The notes below the pieces were generated by a model. The model was given only the letters and a program-made list of their open reading frames with translations. It was not told the DNA's origin and searched no databases. A stretch of 64,000 nt of DNA from an uncultured Dialister sp. (GTDB lineage Bacteria > Bacillota > Negativicutes > Veillonellales > Dialisteraceae), in NCBI GenBank assembly GCA_900543165.1, contig UQQQ01000001.1:1-64000 (forward strand). The letters are read 5' to 3'. Each line of letters opens with the position of its first letter. The first letter of the stretch is position 1. A program made the translations under genes and the position numbers. Shown here in pieces: positions 53,675-62,132 of the stretch.

Positions 53675-54856
53675 ATGTCCAGAAAAGTATTATTCACTTC
53701 TGAATCTGTTACCGAAGGGCATCCTGATAAGATCTGTGACCAGATCTCAGATGCCATTCTTGATGCGATCTTTGCAGAAGACCCGAATGGCCGTGTCGCT
53801 TGTGAGACGACTGTCACCACGGGGCAGGTGCATGTCTTCGGTGAAATCACCACCACGGCGCACATCGCTTTCCCGAAAGTCATTCGCGATACCATCCGTG
53901 ACATCGGCTACACCACATCTGCCTATGGCTTCGATGCTGACAGCGTCGGTATCAATATCGCGCTCGATGAGCAGTCTCCGGATATCGCCATGGGCGTCGA
54001 CAAGTCTCTGGAAGCTAAATCCAATGAAGCTGACCCGTATGATATCGGTGCCGGCGATCAGGGGATGATGTTCGGCTATGCATCGAACGAAACGCCGGAA
54101 TATCTGCCGATGCCGATCGCGCTGGCACACCGTCTGGCGCGCCGTCTGGCAGAAGCCAGAAAATCCGGTGAACTGTCCTACCTCCGTCCGGACGGCAAGA
54201 CACAGGTCACTGTCGAATACGAAGACGGCAAGCCGGTTCGTGTGGATACCATCGTCATTTCCACCCAGCACGACCCGGATGTTACCCAGGCGGAAATCCA
54301 TGATGATATGGTGAAACATGTCATCGAACCGACCATCCCGGCCAAATTCCTGCAGGATACGAAGTACTTCATCAATCCGACCGGCCGTTTCGTCATCGGC
54401 GGCCCGCAGGGGGATGCCGGCCTCACTGGACGTAAGATCATCGTCGATACCTATGGCGGCATGGCTCGTCATGGCGGCGGCGCATTCTCCGGCAAGGATC
54501 CGACGAAAGTCGACCGCTCTGCGGCGTATGCAGCTCGCTATGTAGCCAAGAACATCGTCGCTGCCGGCATCGCTGACCGCTGCGAGATCCAGCTCGCCTA
54601 CGCCATCGGCGTCGCACGTCCGGTCTCCATCTTCGTCGATACCTTCGGTACCGGCAAGATCTCCGATGAAGCCATCGTCCAACTCATCCGCAAACACTTC
54701 GAACTGCGTCCGGCCGGCATCATCGACATGCTCGACCTTCGCCGCCCGATTTACAAGCAGACCGCGGCCTATGGTCACTTCGGCCGCACCGATGTGGATC
54801 TCCCGTGGGAACATACCGATAAAGCGGAAGCATTGAAGAAAGAAGCGGGGATCTGA
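53675..54856 (+). CDS. metK: S-adenosylmethionine synthetase
   Basis: 393 residues. It makes SAM from methionine and [20 protein letters not shown] is the N-terminal ATP/Mg motif, [12 protein letters not shown] the signature hexapeptide region and [19 protein letters not shown] the second signature. The ATG at 53675 follows GAGGAGG (53662-53668); an in-frame TTG at 53660 overlaps it. It is controlled by the S-box riboswitch directly upstream. A TATAAT at 53643-53648, after the riboswitch terminator, could allow some SAM-independent expression. Confidence 0.97.
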   Translation: MSRKVLFTSESVTEGHPDKICDQISDAILDAIFAEDPNGRVACETTVTTGQVHVFGEITTTAHIAFPKVIRDTIRDIGYTTSAYGFDADSVGINIALDEQSPDIAMGVDKSLEAKSNEADPYDIGAGDQGMMFGYASNETPEYLPMPIALAHRLARRLAEARKSGELSYLRPDGKTQVTVEYEDGKPVRVDTIVISTQHDPDVTQAEIHDDMVKHVIEPTIPAKFLQDTKYFINPTGRFVIGGPQGDAGLTGRKIIVDTYGGMARHGGGAFSGKDPTKVDRSAAYAARYVAKNIVAAGIADRCEIQLAYAIGVARPVSIFVDTFGTGKISDEAIVQLIRKHFELRPAGIIDMLDLRRPIYKQTAAYGHFGRTDVDLPWEHTDKAEALKKEAGI

Positions 54857-54879
54857 GAATAACGGGTTTACAGGTGCTG

Positions 54880-55165
54880 CGAGTGAGTAGTGATTGGTGA
54901 GTAGTGACTGGTGACTAGGGATTAGGAGCAAGCAGTGATTGAAACAGCGTAGTTGGCACACTGACCGTTCTGCAAAAAAGATTTCTCGGCTACGCTTGAA
55001 ATGACAACGGCGCGAAGCGCTATCAAAACTCCGCGGCGCTTCATTATTTTCTGCGCCGCACCTTACTCGCTGAACCCGTAGAACCTACAGAACCAGCTCC
55101 CCCTCTTTCGCAAGCAATCAATGGAAGGCACGCCCCATGGGCTACCCCTGAACCCCAAACCCCTT
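54880..55165. repeat. Repeat mosaic between metK and priA
   Basis: Type A units (54888-54930), reverse-type AAGATTTCTCGGCTACGCTT (54978-54997), GCGAAGCGCTATCAAAACTC, GCGCTTCATTATTTTCTGCG, GAACCCGTAGAACCTAC, AAGCAATCAATGGAAGGCAC, GGGCTACCCCTGAACCCC. Confidence 0.75.
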
Positions 55166-55177
55166 TCCTTCATATGC

Positions 55178-55217
55178 TAAAATAGAGAAGACATATTCTC
55201 GTGTCTTCTCTTTTTTT
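55178..55217 (+). promoter_or_regulatory. priA -10 and terminator-like leader hairpin
   Basis: TAAAAT (55178-55183; preceded by ATATGC) is followed at once by AGAGAAGACA (55184-55193) pairing with TGTCTTCTCT (55202-55211) and a T-run to 55217. The ribosome site AAGGAGG begins at 55225. The hairpin has intrinsic-terminator form yet lies between promoter and gene. Confidence 0.5.
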
Positions 55218-55236
55218 GCGTCGAAAGGAGGGCGTC

Positions 55237-57603
55237 ATGCTGATTTCCATCGCCGAGGTGCTGATCAATCGGCCGTCGAAGCACTTGAACCGCACCTTTT
55301 CTTACCGGATCCCGGATGCGCTTCTCGGGGAAGCGGATGTGGGCTACCGCTGCGTCGTCCCTTTTGCGCGGCGCATGGAGGAGGGGATCATTCTCTCCGT
55401 GCGCCGCGTGGAGGAAGAGGAGATTTCCTATCGGCTGCTCCCCATTCGCTCGCTGGTCGACCCGTTCCCGTGGTTCACGGAGGAAATGCTCGCGCTCGCG
55501 AGGAAGATATCTTCCTATTATATGTGTATGCTGATCGAGGCGCTGCGGCTCTTCTTCATCGACAAGAAAGGCATCCTGACAGAGGCGGAGTATACGATCG
55601 ACTGGGCGCATGTACCGATAGAGGCGGAGCTGCGCGGGCTCATCGACACTTCGGTGGAGAGTCTTTCGGAAAAAGACGCGAAGGAGCTTCTGGCTGATGA
55701 TTTCCAGAAAGGCGTCAAGGCGGGCTACCTCATCCGCCATGAACGACTTTCCGCTGTCCATAAGGAGCCGCTGGAGAAATGGATCGCGCCGATCGAGGAG
55801 CCCGATGAGACACATAAGCGGCGCAGTCCGAAGCAGGCGCTCCTCTGGCAGGCACTCACGGAAAAAGGGCCGATGTCCTGCAAAGAGGCGGCGGAGAAGG
55901 GCTTTTCTTCGAACGTTGTGAAGGCTTTCTGCCTTTCCGGCTATGGAAAGCTCTTTTATAAAAGAAAGAAGACGTTTTCTCTGATTGACGAAGAGGGCGG
56001 GCGTAAAGACCGCTCGCTGACGGAAGAGCAGCAGCAGGCGGTTTCCGCGATTTCCAAAGCCATCGATGAGGAAACCTTCAAGGGCATCCTCCTGAAAGGG
56101 GTGACGGGGAGCGGGAAGACAGAGGTCTATCTCCGCACTGCTGCCCGCGCGCTGGAGCGGGGCGGATCTGCGCTCATCCTGGTGCCGGAGATCGCGCTGA
56201 CGAGCCAGATGACCTCCTACTTCGCCTCGCTCTTAGGGGATAAGGTCGTTTTCATTCACAGCGGCCTCAGCAAGGGCGAGCGCTATAACAACCGCCAGCG
56301 CATCGCCAATGGCGAGAGTACGATCATCATCGGCTCGCGTTCCGCGATTTTCATGCCCTTCCGTCATCTGAAACTCATCGTCGTCGATGAAGAGTATGAT
56401 TCCTCGTACAAGCAGGGGGAGACGCCTCGCTACAATGGACGCGATGCGGCCAAGATGATGGGGGAGATCTATCACTGCCCGATCGTCCTCGGCGCGGCGA
56501 CGCCTTCGATCGCGACGTACTACGCGGCGAAGACGGGGAAGATCGAGCTTCTGGAAATGAAGCACCGCGTCTTTCAGACGAAGCTTCCCGCCATTCGCAT
56601 CTATGACCTCAAGGGCGATCCCACCGGAGAGGCACTCTCGCATCCGATGGTGGAAATGCTGCAGCAAACGCTGAAGCAGAAGCAGAAATCCATTCTGCTC
56701 CTGAACCGCCGCGGCTTCTCGACGACGCTCATGTGCGCGGACTGCGGCTATGTCTTCAAGTGTCCGAACTGCGATGTCTCTTTGGTCTATCACAAAGACA
56801 CTGAGCAGCTGAAATGCCACTACTGCGAGACGGTGCATCCGCTCCCTCATGAGTGTCCGAAGTGCCGCAGTCGGAAAATCCTCTACCTCGGACGCGGTAC
56901 GCAGCACATCGAGGAGGACTTGCACGAGGCGCTTCCGGAAGCACGCATCCAGCGTTTCGATGTAGACAGTACGCAGAAGAAGAACAGCGCGCGCACCATT
57001 CTGGAAAAATTCCGCCGCGGAGATTTCGATATTCTTTTTGGCACGCAGATGGTGGCCAAGGGGCATGATATCCCCGGCGTGCAGACTGTCGGTATCCTCT
57101 CGGCCGACGGGCCGCTCAATATGCCGAGCTATCTCGCTTCCGAGCAGACCTTCAATCTCATCACCCAGTGCGCGGGCCGTGCGGGGCGCGGCCGCGAGCA
57201 GGGGGAAGTCCTGCTCCAGACGTACAATCCGGATCACTATGTCATTCAGGCGGCGGCCAGGCAGGACTATGAAGGATTCTACCGGCAGGAAATCGAGTAC
57301 CGACGCCTGCTGCATTACCCGCCCTTTTCCCGCATGATGAAGATCACCTGCTTTCACAAAGAGGAAAAGACAGCGGCAGAAAAAGCAAACCGCATCTATC
57401 ACTGGCTTATGCAGGTGAATGCCCAGCTCGCCGTGCCCATCACCTTCACACCGCCCTTCGATGAACCGATCAAGAAGGTGCGGAATATGTACTACATTTC
57501 CATCCTCATCAAAGGATCGACACTTTCTTCTCTGAAATCCGCCATGAGACAGTCTCCGATCTTTGAAGAAAATGATATAATTATCGATGTAGATCCTATG
57601 TAA
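55237..57603 (+). CDS. priA: Primosomal protein N' (replication restart helicase PriA)
   Basis: 788 residues. It reloads the replisome at stalled forks. The N-terminal DNA-binding domain is followed by Walker A KGVTGSGKTEVYL and motif II VVDEEYDSSYKQ. The zinc-binding insert has eight cysteines in CxxC pairs (CADC, CPNC, CHYC, CPKC), and ADGPLNMPSYLASEQTFNLI is a C-terminal helicase phrase. Motif II usually reads DEEH; here residue 387 is Tyr (TAT), a one-base change from His. ATG 55237 has AAGGAGG five bases upstream; an in-frame GTG at 55201 lies in the leader hairpin and is rejected. It probably starts the priA-def-fmt-rsmB-rlmN cluster. Confidence 0.94.
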   Translation: MLISIAEVLINRPSKHLNRTFSYRIPDALLGEADVGYRCVVPFARRMEEGIILSVRRVEEEEISYRLLPIRSLVDPFPWFTEEMLALARKISSYYMCMLIEALRLFFIDKKGILTEAEYTIDWAHVPIEAELRGLIDTSVESLSEKDAKELLADDFQKGVKAGYLIRHERLSAVHKEPLEKWIAPIEEPDETHKRRSPKQALLWQALTEKGPMSCKEAAEKGFSSNVVKAFCLSGYGKLFYKRKKTFSLIDEEGGRKDRSLTEEQQQAVSAISKAIDEETFKGILLKGVTGSGKTEVYLRTAARALERGGSALILVPEIALTSQMTSYFASLLGDKVVFIHSGLSKGERYNNRQRIANGESTIIIGSRSAIFMPFRHLKLIVVDEEYDSSYKQGETPRYNGRDAAKMMGEIYHCPIVLGAATPSIATYYAAKTGKIELLEMKHRVFQTKLPAIRIYDLKGDPTGEALSHPMVEMLQQTLKQKQKSILLLNRRGFSTTLMCADCGYVFKCPNCDVSLVYHKDTEQLKCHYCETVHPLPHECPKCRSRKILYLGRGTQHIEEDLHEALPEARIQRFDVDSTQKKNSARTILEKFRRGDFDILFGTQMVAKGHDIPGVQTVGILSADGPLNMPSYLASEQTFNLITQCAGRAGRGREQGEVLLQTYNPDHYVIQAAARQDYEGFYRQEIEYRRLLHYPPFSRMMKITCFHKEEKTAAEKANRIYHWLMQVNAQLAVPITFTPPFDEPIKKVRNMYYISILIKGSTLSSLKSAMRQSPIFEENDIIIDVDPM

Positions 57604-57605
57604 AA

Positions 57606-57880
57606 TGAGGAACCTTGCGTGACTAGGGACTGGTGACTAGGGATTAGTAACTAGGGATTAGGGATTGGGGATTAGGAGTGGCTAGTGACTGGTGACTGAA
57701 ATGCCATCTTCGGGCATCGCCCTATTTATACTTCGCGGCGCTTCTGATTTTTATGCGCCGCACCACCACTCATCACTTAGAGAGCAAAGCTTTCAAACGC
57801 AATCAAGGGACGGCACGCCCCACGGCAACCCTGAACCCGACAACCTAATCACTAGCTACCAGTCATTAGCCACCAGCCAC
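57606..57880. repeat. Repeat mosaic between priA and def
   Basis: Long type A array (57620-57692), CTTCGGGCATCGCCCTATTT, GCGGCGCTTCTGATTTTTAT, CGCACCACCACTC, GCTTTCAAACGCAATCAAGG, GACGGCACGCCCCACGG, CAACCCTGAACCC, and a second short type A array (57847-57882) ending at the def ribosome site. Confidence 0.85.
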
Positions 57881-57910
57881 TATTTTATAAACGAAAGGAA
57901 TGATCCCATT

Positions 57911-58378
57911 TTGAGTGAAATTATTACTGCCGGAAATCCGATCCTGAAAGCAGTCGCAGCACCTGTGACTGCTTTCGATAAGAAACTGAAATTTTTAATC
58001 CTTGATATGAAGAAAACGCTGTATGAAGCCAACGGCGTGGGACTCGCGGCGCCGCAGATCGCCGTCTCCAAGCGCATCTTTGTCGCAGATGACGGAGAAA
58101 GCGGCTTCGAAGCCTACATCAATCCCGTATGGCAGCCGGACGGCGACGAGATGGCGACGGACTCGGAGGGCTGTCTCTCCGTGCCGGGGCTCTTCGGGGA
58201 AGTGACGCGCTATGCACGCGTCATCGTCCGCTATCAGGATATCCATGGCAAGAAGAAAGTGAAGAAAGCCTCCGGACTTCTGGCACGCTGCATCCAGCAC
58301 GAGACAGACCATCTGAACGGGATTCTTTTTATTGAAAAAGCCATTTCTCTGCACAAAGGACCAAAAGATGAAGAATAA
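57911..58378 (+). CDS. def: Peptide deformylase
   Basis: 155 residues. It removes the formyl group from nascent N-terminal methionine. All three motifs are present: GVGLAAPQI, EGCLSVPG (metal Cys) and QHETDHLNG (HExxD metal/catalytic). Translation most likely starts at TTG 57911, with AAAGGAA ten bases upstream; the frame is open further back, but only through repeat DNA. It overlaps fmt by 11 nt, the usual def-fmt pairing. Confidence 0.93.
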   Translation: MSEIITAGNPILKAVAAPVTAFDKKLKFLILDMKKTLYEANGVGLAAPQIAVSKRIFVADDGESGFEAYINPVWQPDGDEMATDSEGCLSVPGLFGEVTRYARVIVRYQDIHGKKKVKKASGLLARCIQHETDHLNGILFIEKAISLHKGPKDEE

Positions 58379-59309
58379 CTATCGCATCGTATTCATGGGC
58401 ACGCCGGATTTCTGTCTGCCTGCTCTTTCTGCCATGGTGGAACATGGATATACGCCTGTCGCAGCCTATACGCAGCCGGATAAGATCAATGGCCGTGGGA
58501 AGAAGATCAATTTTTCTCCGGTGAAAACCTTTGCGATGGCCCACGACATCCCGATCCACCAGCCGCTCTCCTTCAAAGACCCTTCGGAGGTAGAGGTGCT
58601 GAAAGCGCTGAAGCCGGATCTCCTCGTCGTCATTGCGTATGGCCGCATCCTGCCGAAGGCAGTGCTGGATATCCCGACCTACGGGGCGATCAATGTCCAT
58701 GCCTCGCTCCTTCCGAAGTATCGCGGCGCCGCTCCGATCCAGCGCGTCATCATCGATGGCGAGAAGAAGACAGGCGTCACGATCATGCAGCTCGATCAGG
58801 GCATGGATACCGGAAATATCGTGGAAACTGTCCAGATGGATATCCCTCTTCACATGACAGCGGGAGAGCTTTTTGATGCGCTCGGCGAGATGGGAGCGAA
58901 AGCCCTGATTTCCGTCCTGGATGATCTTCCGGAAAAGCTCGTCCGCTCCACACCGCAGGACCATGAAAAAGCCACCTATGCGGAAAAAGTCACGAAAGAG
59001 ATGGGAGCCATCGACTGGACGAAGGACGCGAAAGTGCTTGACGCACTCATTCGCGGCATGTATCCGAATCCAGGGACGTATACCTTCTTCCGTGGAAAGC
59101 GTGTGAAGATCCATCGCGCCAAGGTCAGCGAGGGGGAAAGTAAAGAGGCGCCGGGGACCATCATTTCTACGAAGGACGGCCTTACCATCGCCTGCGGAAA
59201 GGGAGCGCTTACGATCTCCTCCCTGCAGCCGGAAAACCATAAGAGAATGGCTGCCGGTGACTTTGTGAATGGATATCAGGTGAAAGTCAATGACACATTC
59301 GACTGCTAA
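58368..59309 (+). CDS. fmt: Methionyl-tRNA formyltransferase
   Basis: 313 residues. It formylates initiator Met-tRNA with 10-formyl-THF. IVFMGTPDFCLPAL starts the Rossmann domain, and NVHASLLPKYRGAAPIQ contains the catalytic Asn/His region, with the Asp in the usual TGVTIMQLDQGMDTGNI segment. The C-terminal OB-like domain follows. The ATG at 58368 has AAAGGA at 58355-58360, inside def; a longer frame from 58332 is unlikely. It overlaps rsmB by 20 nt. Confidence 0.95.
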   Translation: MKNNYRIVFMGTPDFCLPALSAMVEHGYTPVAAYTQPDKINGRGKKINFSPVKTFAMAHDIPIHQPLSFKDPSEVEVLKALKPDLLVVIAYGRILPKAVLDIPTYGAINVHASLLPKYRGAAPIQRVIIDGEKKTGVTIMQLDQGMDTGNIVETVQMDIPLHMTAGELFDALGEMGAKALISVLDDLPEKLVRSTPQDHEKATYAEKVTKEMGAIDWTKDAKVLDALIRGMYPNPGTYTFFRGKRVKIHRAKVSEGESKEAPGTIISTKDGLTIACGKGALTISSLQPENHKRMAAGDFVNGYQVKVNDTFDC

Positions 59310-60645
59310 ACCCGTGCCGTCTGCGCGCCGCCTCGCCTATCAGGCGCTCTATGACGTGCTTGAAAAAGACGCCTACAGCAATATCGTGCTCCAGCGGATC
59401 CTCGCGGAGTACCCGCTCAAGGCCGAAGAGGCGCACCTTCTGACGGAGCTCGTCTATGGCGTCCTTCGGAAATACAATCACCTCCTCTGGATCATCGGGA
59501 AGCTTTCGACACAGAAGGTGAAAAAACTGCATCCATCCGTGCGGATCCTTCTCGCGATTTCCCTCTACCAGCTGCTCTTTTTGACGCGCATCCCCGCGTC
59601 GGCGGCGGTGAATGAGTCTGTCAAGATCGCCAAGAAAGTGACTCATCCGGGCAATGTCCGCTTCGTGAACGGCGTCCTTCGGAATTTCCTTCGTAAAAAA
59701 GACAGCTTCCAGCTCCCTTCGTGGGAAGAAGATGCGCTCCTCCATGATGCACTCTCCTACAACCAGCCGCGCTGGCTCATCGAAGACTGGCAGAATGCAT
59801 GGGGCGTGGAAAAAGCAGATGCGGTCTTCTCTGCTTTCAATGAAATCCCGTCGATGACCATCCGTGTGAATCCTTTGAAGCAGCCGGTGGCTGACTTCGA
59901 GAGACTCCTCTCGGAAAAAGGGATCGAAGCCGCGCCCATCCCCTATCTGCCGGAAGGCTTCACCATCAAGAGCGGCGCGAATCGTTTCTTTGGTGCATTC
60001 CTGAAAGAAGGACTCGCCTATGTGCAGTCAGCTTCTTCCATGGTGCCGGCGAAAGTCCTCTCTCCGAAAGCGGGGGAGACGGTCCTCGACATGTGCGCGG
60101 CACCCGGCAGCAAGACCACACAGATGGCGGAAATGATGGGAAATGAGGGCTCGATCGATGCATGGGATCTCTATCCGCACAAGATCGCCCTCATCAAAAA
60201 GAATGCGAAGAAGGAAGGCATCACCATCATCCACGCAGGAGCGCGCGATGCGACGAAGCCCATGCCCGCCGTCCATGAGAAATATGATAAAGTCCTTCTC
60301 GATGCGCCCTGCTCAGGGCTCGGCGTCCTGTCGCACAAGGTGGAAATCCGCTGGCGCAGAGCCAGAGAAGATCTCGTCGAATTTCCGCCCCTGCAGAAAG
60401 CCCTCCTCGAAGAAGCGGCGAAGTACCTGAAAAAAGGCGGCACCCTCGTCTACAGCACCTGCACCCTGAATGAGGCGGAAAATGAAAATATCGTGAGCGA
60501 ATTTTTAAGAAATCATCCCGAATTTACGCCGATCGATTTCCAGCTGGAAGGCCTTGGCGCATCCGAAAAGGGCATGCTCACCATCTGGCCGGATCAGGCA
60601 CAGAGCGATGGATTCTTCGTGGCGAAATTGGGAAAGAGTGACTAG
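59290..60645 (+). CDS. rsmB: 16S rRNA (cytosine-967-C5) methyltransferase
   Basis: 451 residues. An N-terminal NusB-like RNA-binding domain (ARRLAYQALYDVLEKDAYSN) precedes a SAM-dependent m5C methyltransferase domain. Motif I is LDMCAAPGSKTTQ, motif IV LLDAPCSGLGVLSH and motif VI YSTCTLNEAENE with the catalytic cysteine. It overlaps fmt by 20 nt, so it is coupled to it. The last codons (AGTGAC) and the TAG coincide with the first unit of a type A array. Confidence 0.95.
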   Translation: MTHSTAKPVPSARRLAYQALYDVLEKDAYSNIVLQRILAEYPLKAEEAHLLTELVYGVLRKYNHLLWIIGKLSTQKVKKLHPSVRILLAISLYQLLFLTRIPASAAVNESVKIAKKVTHPGNVRFVNGVLRNFLRKKDSFQLPSWEEDALLHDALSYNQPRWLIEDWQNAWGVEKADAVFSAFNEIPSMTIRVNPLKQPVADFERLLSEKGIEAAPIPYLPEGFTIKSGANRFFGAFLKEGLAYVQSASSMVPAKVLSPKAGETVLDMCAAPGSKTTQMAEMMGNEGSIDAWDLYPHKIALIKKNAKKEGITIIHAGARDATKPMPAVHEKYDKVLLDAPCSGLGVLSHKVEIRWRRAREDLVEFPPLQKALLEEAAKYLKKGGTLVYSTCTLNEAENENIVSEFLRNHPEFTPIDFQLEGLGASEKGMLTIWPDQAQSDGFFVAKLGKSD

Positions 60646-60682
60646 TCACCAGTCATCAGTCATCAGTTATCAGTCACTTTTC
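60638..60682. repeat. Type A heptamer array on the rsmB stop
   Basis: GTGACTA, GTCACCA, GTCATCA, GTCATCA, GTTATCA, GTCAC: six units with 7-nt spacing beginning in the rsmB coding end. Confidence 0.85.
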
Positions 60683-60746
60683 CCGCTTATGGCGGCCATG
60701 CCGCGCACCTGTATTTCGCATATCTTATTTCATGAAAGGAGCCTCT

Positions 60747-61781
60747 ATGGCCTGGAATATCTGGGGACACAGTCTCCCCGAAATGGAAACATGGATCACA
60801 AGCCATGGCTTCCCGAAATTTAGAGCCAAGCAGCTGCAGGACTACCTGTATCGCCGCTACATTTTTTCTTTTGACGAGATGACCCAGCTGCCGGGGCCGA
60901 TGCGGGAATGGCTGAAAGAGAATGCCATCCTCGAGAAGCCTGTGATCATGAGCCATATCACATCGAATGACGGCGATACGACCAAGCTCCTCGTGAAACT
61001 CTCCGATGGTTCACTCGTCGAGACGGTCTGTATGCACCACGTTTATGGGAATTCCATCTGCGTCTCCACACAGGTGGGCTGCGCGATGGGCTGCATTTTC
61101 TGCGCTTCTACCAGAAACGGACTGGAGCGGAATCTCACCGCGGGCGAGATCCTTGCCGAGGTTTACGCCTTCCGAGAACTTTTCGATGCGCCGATCCACT
61201 CGATCGTCCTGATGGGGGCGGGCGAACCGCTCACGAACTATGACGAAGTGCTCCGCTTCATTCGTCTCGTGAGCGATCCGGGACTCTTGAATATCAGCGT
61301 AAGAAACATCACACTCTCCACCTGCGGTATCGTCCCCATGATCGATCGCCTCGCCGAAGAAGGACTTCCGATCACGCTTGCGATCTCTCTCCATGCGCCG
61401 AATGACACGATCCGCAACCGCATCCTGCCATCGAGCCGCCATTTCAAGATCGAAGATGTCGTCTCCGCTGCGCACCGGTACTTCAAGAAGACGGGACGCC
61501 GCGTGACCTTCGAGTACATCCTCATCAAGGATGTGAATGCGTCCCGCGAAAATGCGGAAGAACTCTGCCGCCTCGTGGGGAAGATGAACTGCCATTTCAA
61601 CCTGATCCCGATCAATGGCACTGAGCATATCAAGTTGTATCCGCCGAGCTGGAAGGACGTCAAGATTTTTCAGGAAATCTTGGAAAAACACGGCAAGAGC
61701 ACGACCGTCCGCAGGCAGATGGGGGATGAAATCCAGGCCGCCTGCGGTCAGCTGAAACGGAGATATCTGGAGAAGAAGTAG
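60747..61781 (+). CDS. rlmN: Dual-specificity 23S rRNA/tRNA adenine-C2 methyltransferase
   Basis: A 344-residue radical SAM enzyme methylating A2503 of 23S rRNA (and A37 of some tRNAs). The iron-sulfur motif CAMGCIFC (CxxxCxxC) is present, as are QVGCAMGCIFCAS, GAGEPLTNYD, and LAISLHAPND. The ATG at 60747 follows AAAGGAG (60735-60741), which itself lies after an in-frame ATG at 60732 that is too early. The TAG stop is the start of a type A array. Confidence 0.95.
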   Translation: MAWNIWGHSLPEMETWITSHGFPKFRAKQLQDYLYRRYIFSFDEMTQLPGPMREWLKENAILEKPVIMSHITSNDGDTTKLLVKLSDGSLVETVCMHHVYGNSICVSTQVGCAMGCIFCASTRNGLERNLTAGEILAEVYAFRELFDAPIHSIVLMGAGEPLTNYDEVLRFIRLVSDPGLLNISVRNITLSTCGIVPMIDRLAEEGLPITLAISLHAPNDTIRNRILPSSRHFKIEDVVSAAHRYFKKTGRRVTFEYILIKDVNASRENAEELCRLVGKMNCHFNLIPINGTEHIKLYPPSWKDVKIFQEILEKHGKSTTVRRQMGDEIQAACGQLKRRYLEKK

Positions 61782-61880
61782 CTGGTGACTAGTGACTGGT
61801 AGCTAGAGGTTGGTGGCTAGGGATTAGGGGGGAGACTAGAAGACTTCAGACTTTAGACTTCTGACCTCTGACTTCTGTTA
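61779..61880. repeat. Type A then type B heptamer array on the rlmN stop
   Basis: TAGCTGG, TGACTAG, TGACTGG, TAGCTAG units from the stop codon, then GGAGACTAGAAGACTTCAG and TTAGACTTCTGACCTCTGAC. Confidence 0.85.
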
Positions 61881-61930
61881 TAATAAACGACAAAAGCGCC
61901 GAGAAATTCACGGATTTCTCGGCGTTTTTT
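61879..61930 (+). terminator. TATAAT followed by strong terminator hairpin
   Basis: CGCCGAGAAAT (61897-61907) pairs perfectly with ATTTCTCGGCG (61914-61924) and runs into six T residues. A TATAAT (61879-61884) lies just upstream. It may simply terminate the priA-rlmN cluster, or with the TATAAT form a tiny transcription unit. Confidence 0.85.
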
Positions 61931-62019
61931 ATGTATCTTGGTAGTGTCAAATGCTTTGTGTAAACTCAAGAAAAATCTTATTTACACAAACCATTCTACA
62001 CTCTCTGTATCTTTCAAGA

Positions 62020-62132
62020 GAGCCTGATGTCTCCTAGTCCCCCAGTCACTTAAGTCCCCTAATCCCTAGCTACTAATCCCTAGCCACCAGCCACCAGCCA
62101 CCAGTCATCAGTCACCAGTCACCAGTCACTCA
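62020..62132. repeat. Type A heptamer array ending on the recombinase stop
   Basis: TCCCTAG, CTACTAA, three CCACCAG units, then TCATCAG, TCACCAG, TCACCAG, TCACTCA. The TGA of the - strand recombinase gene is the last unit. 61931-62019 holds nothing recognised. Confidence 0.85.
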
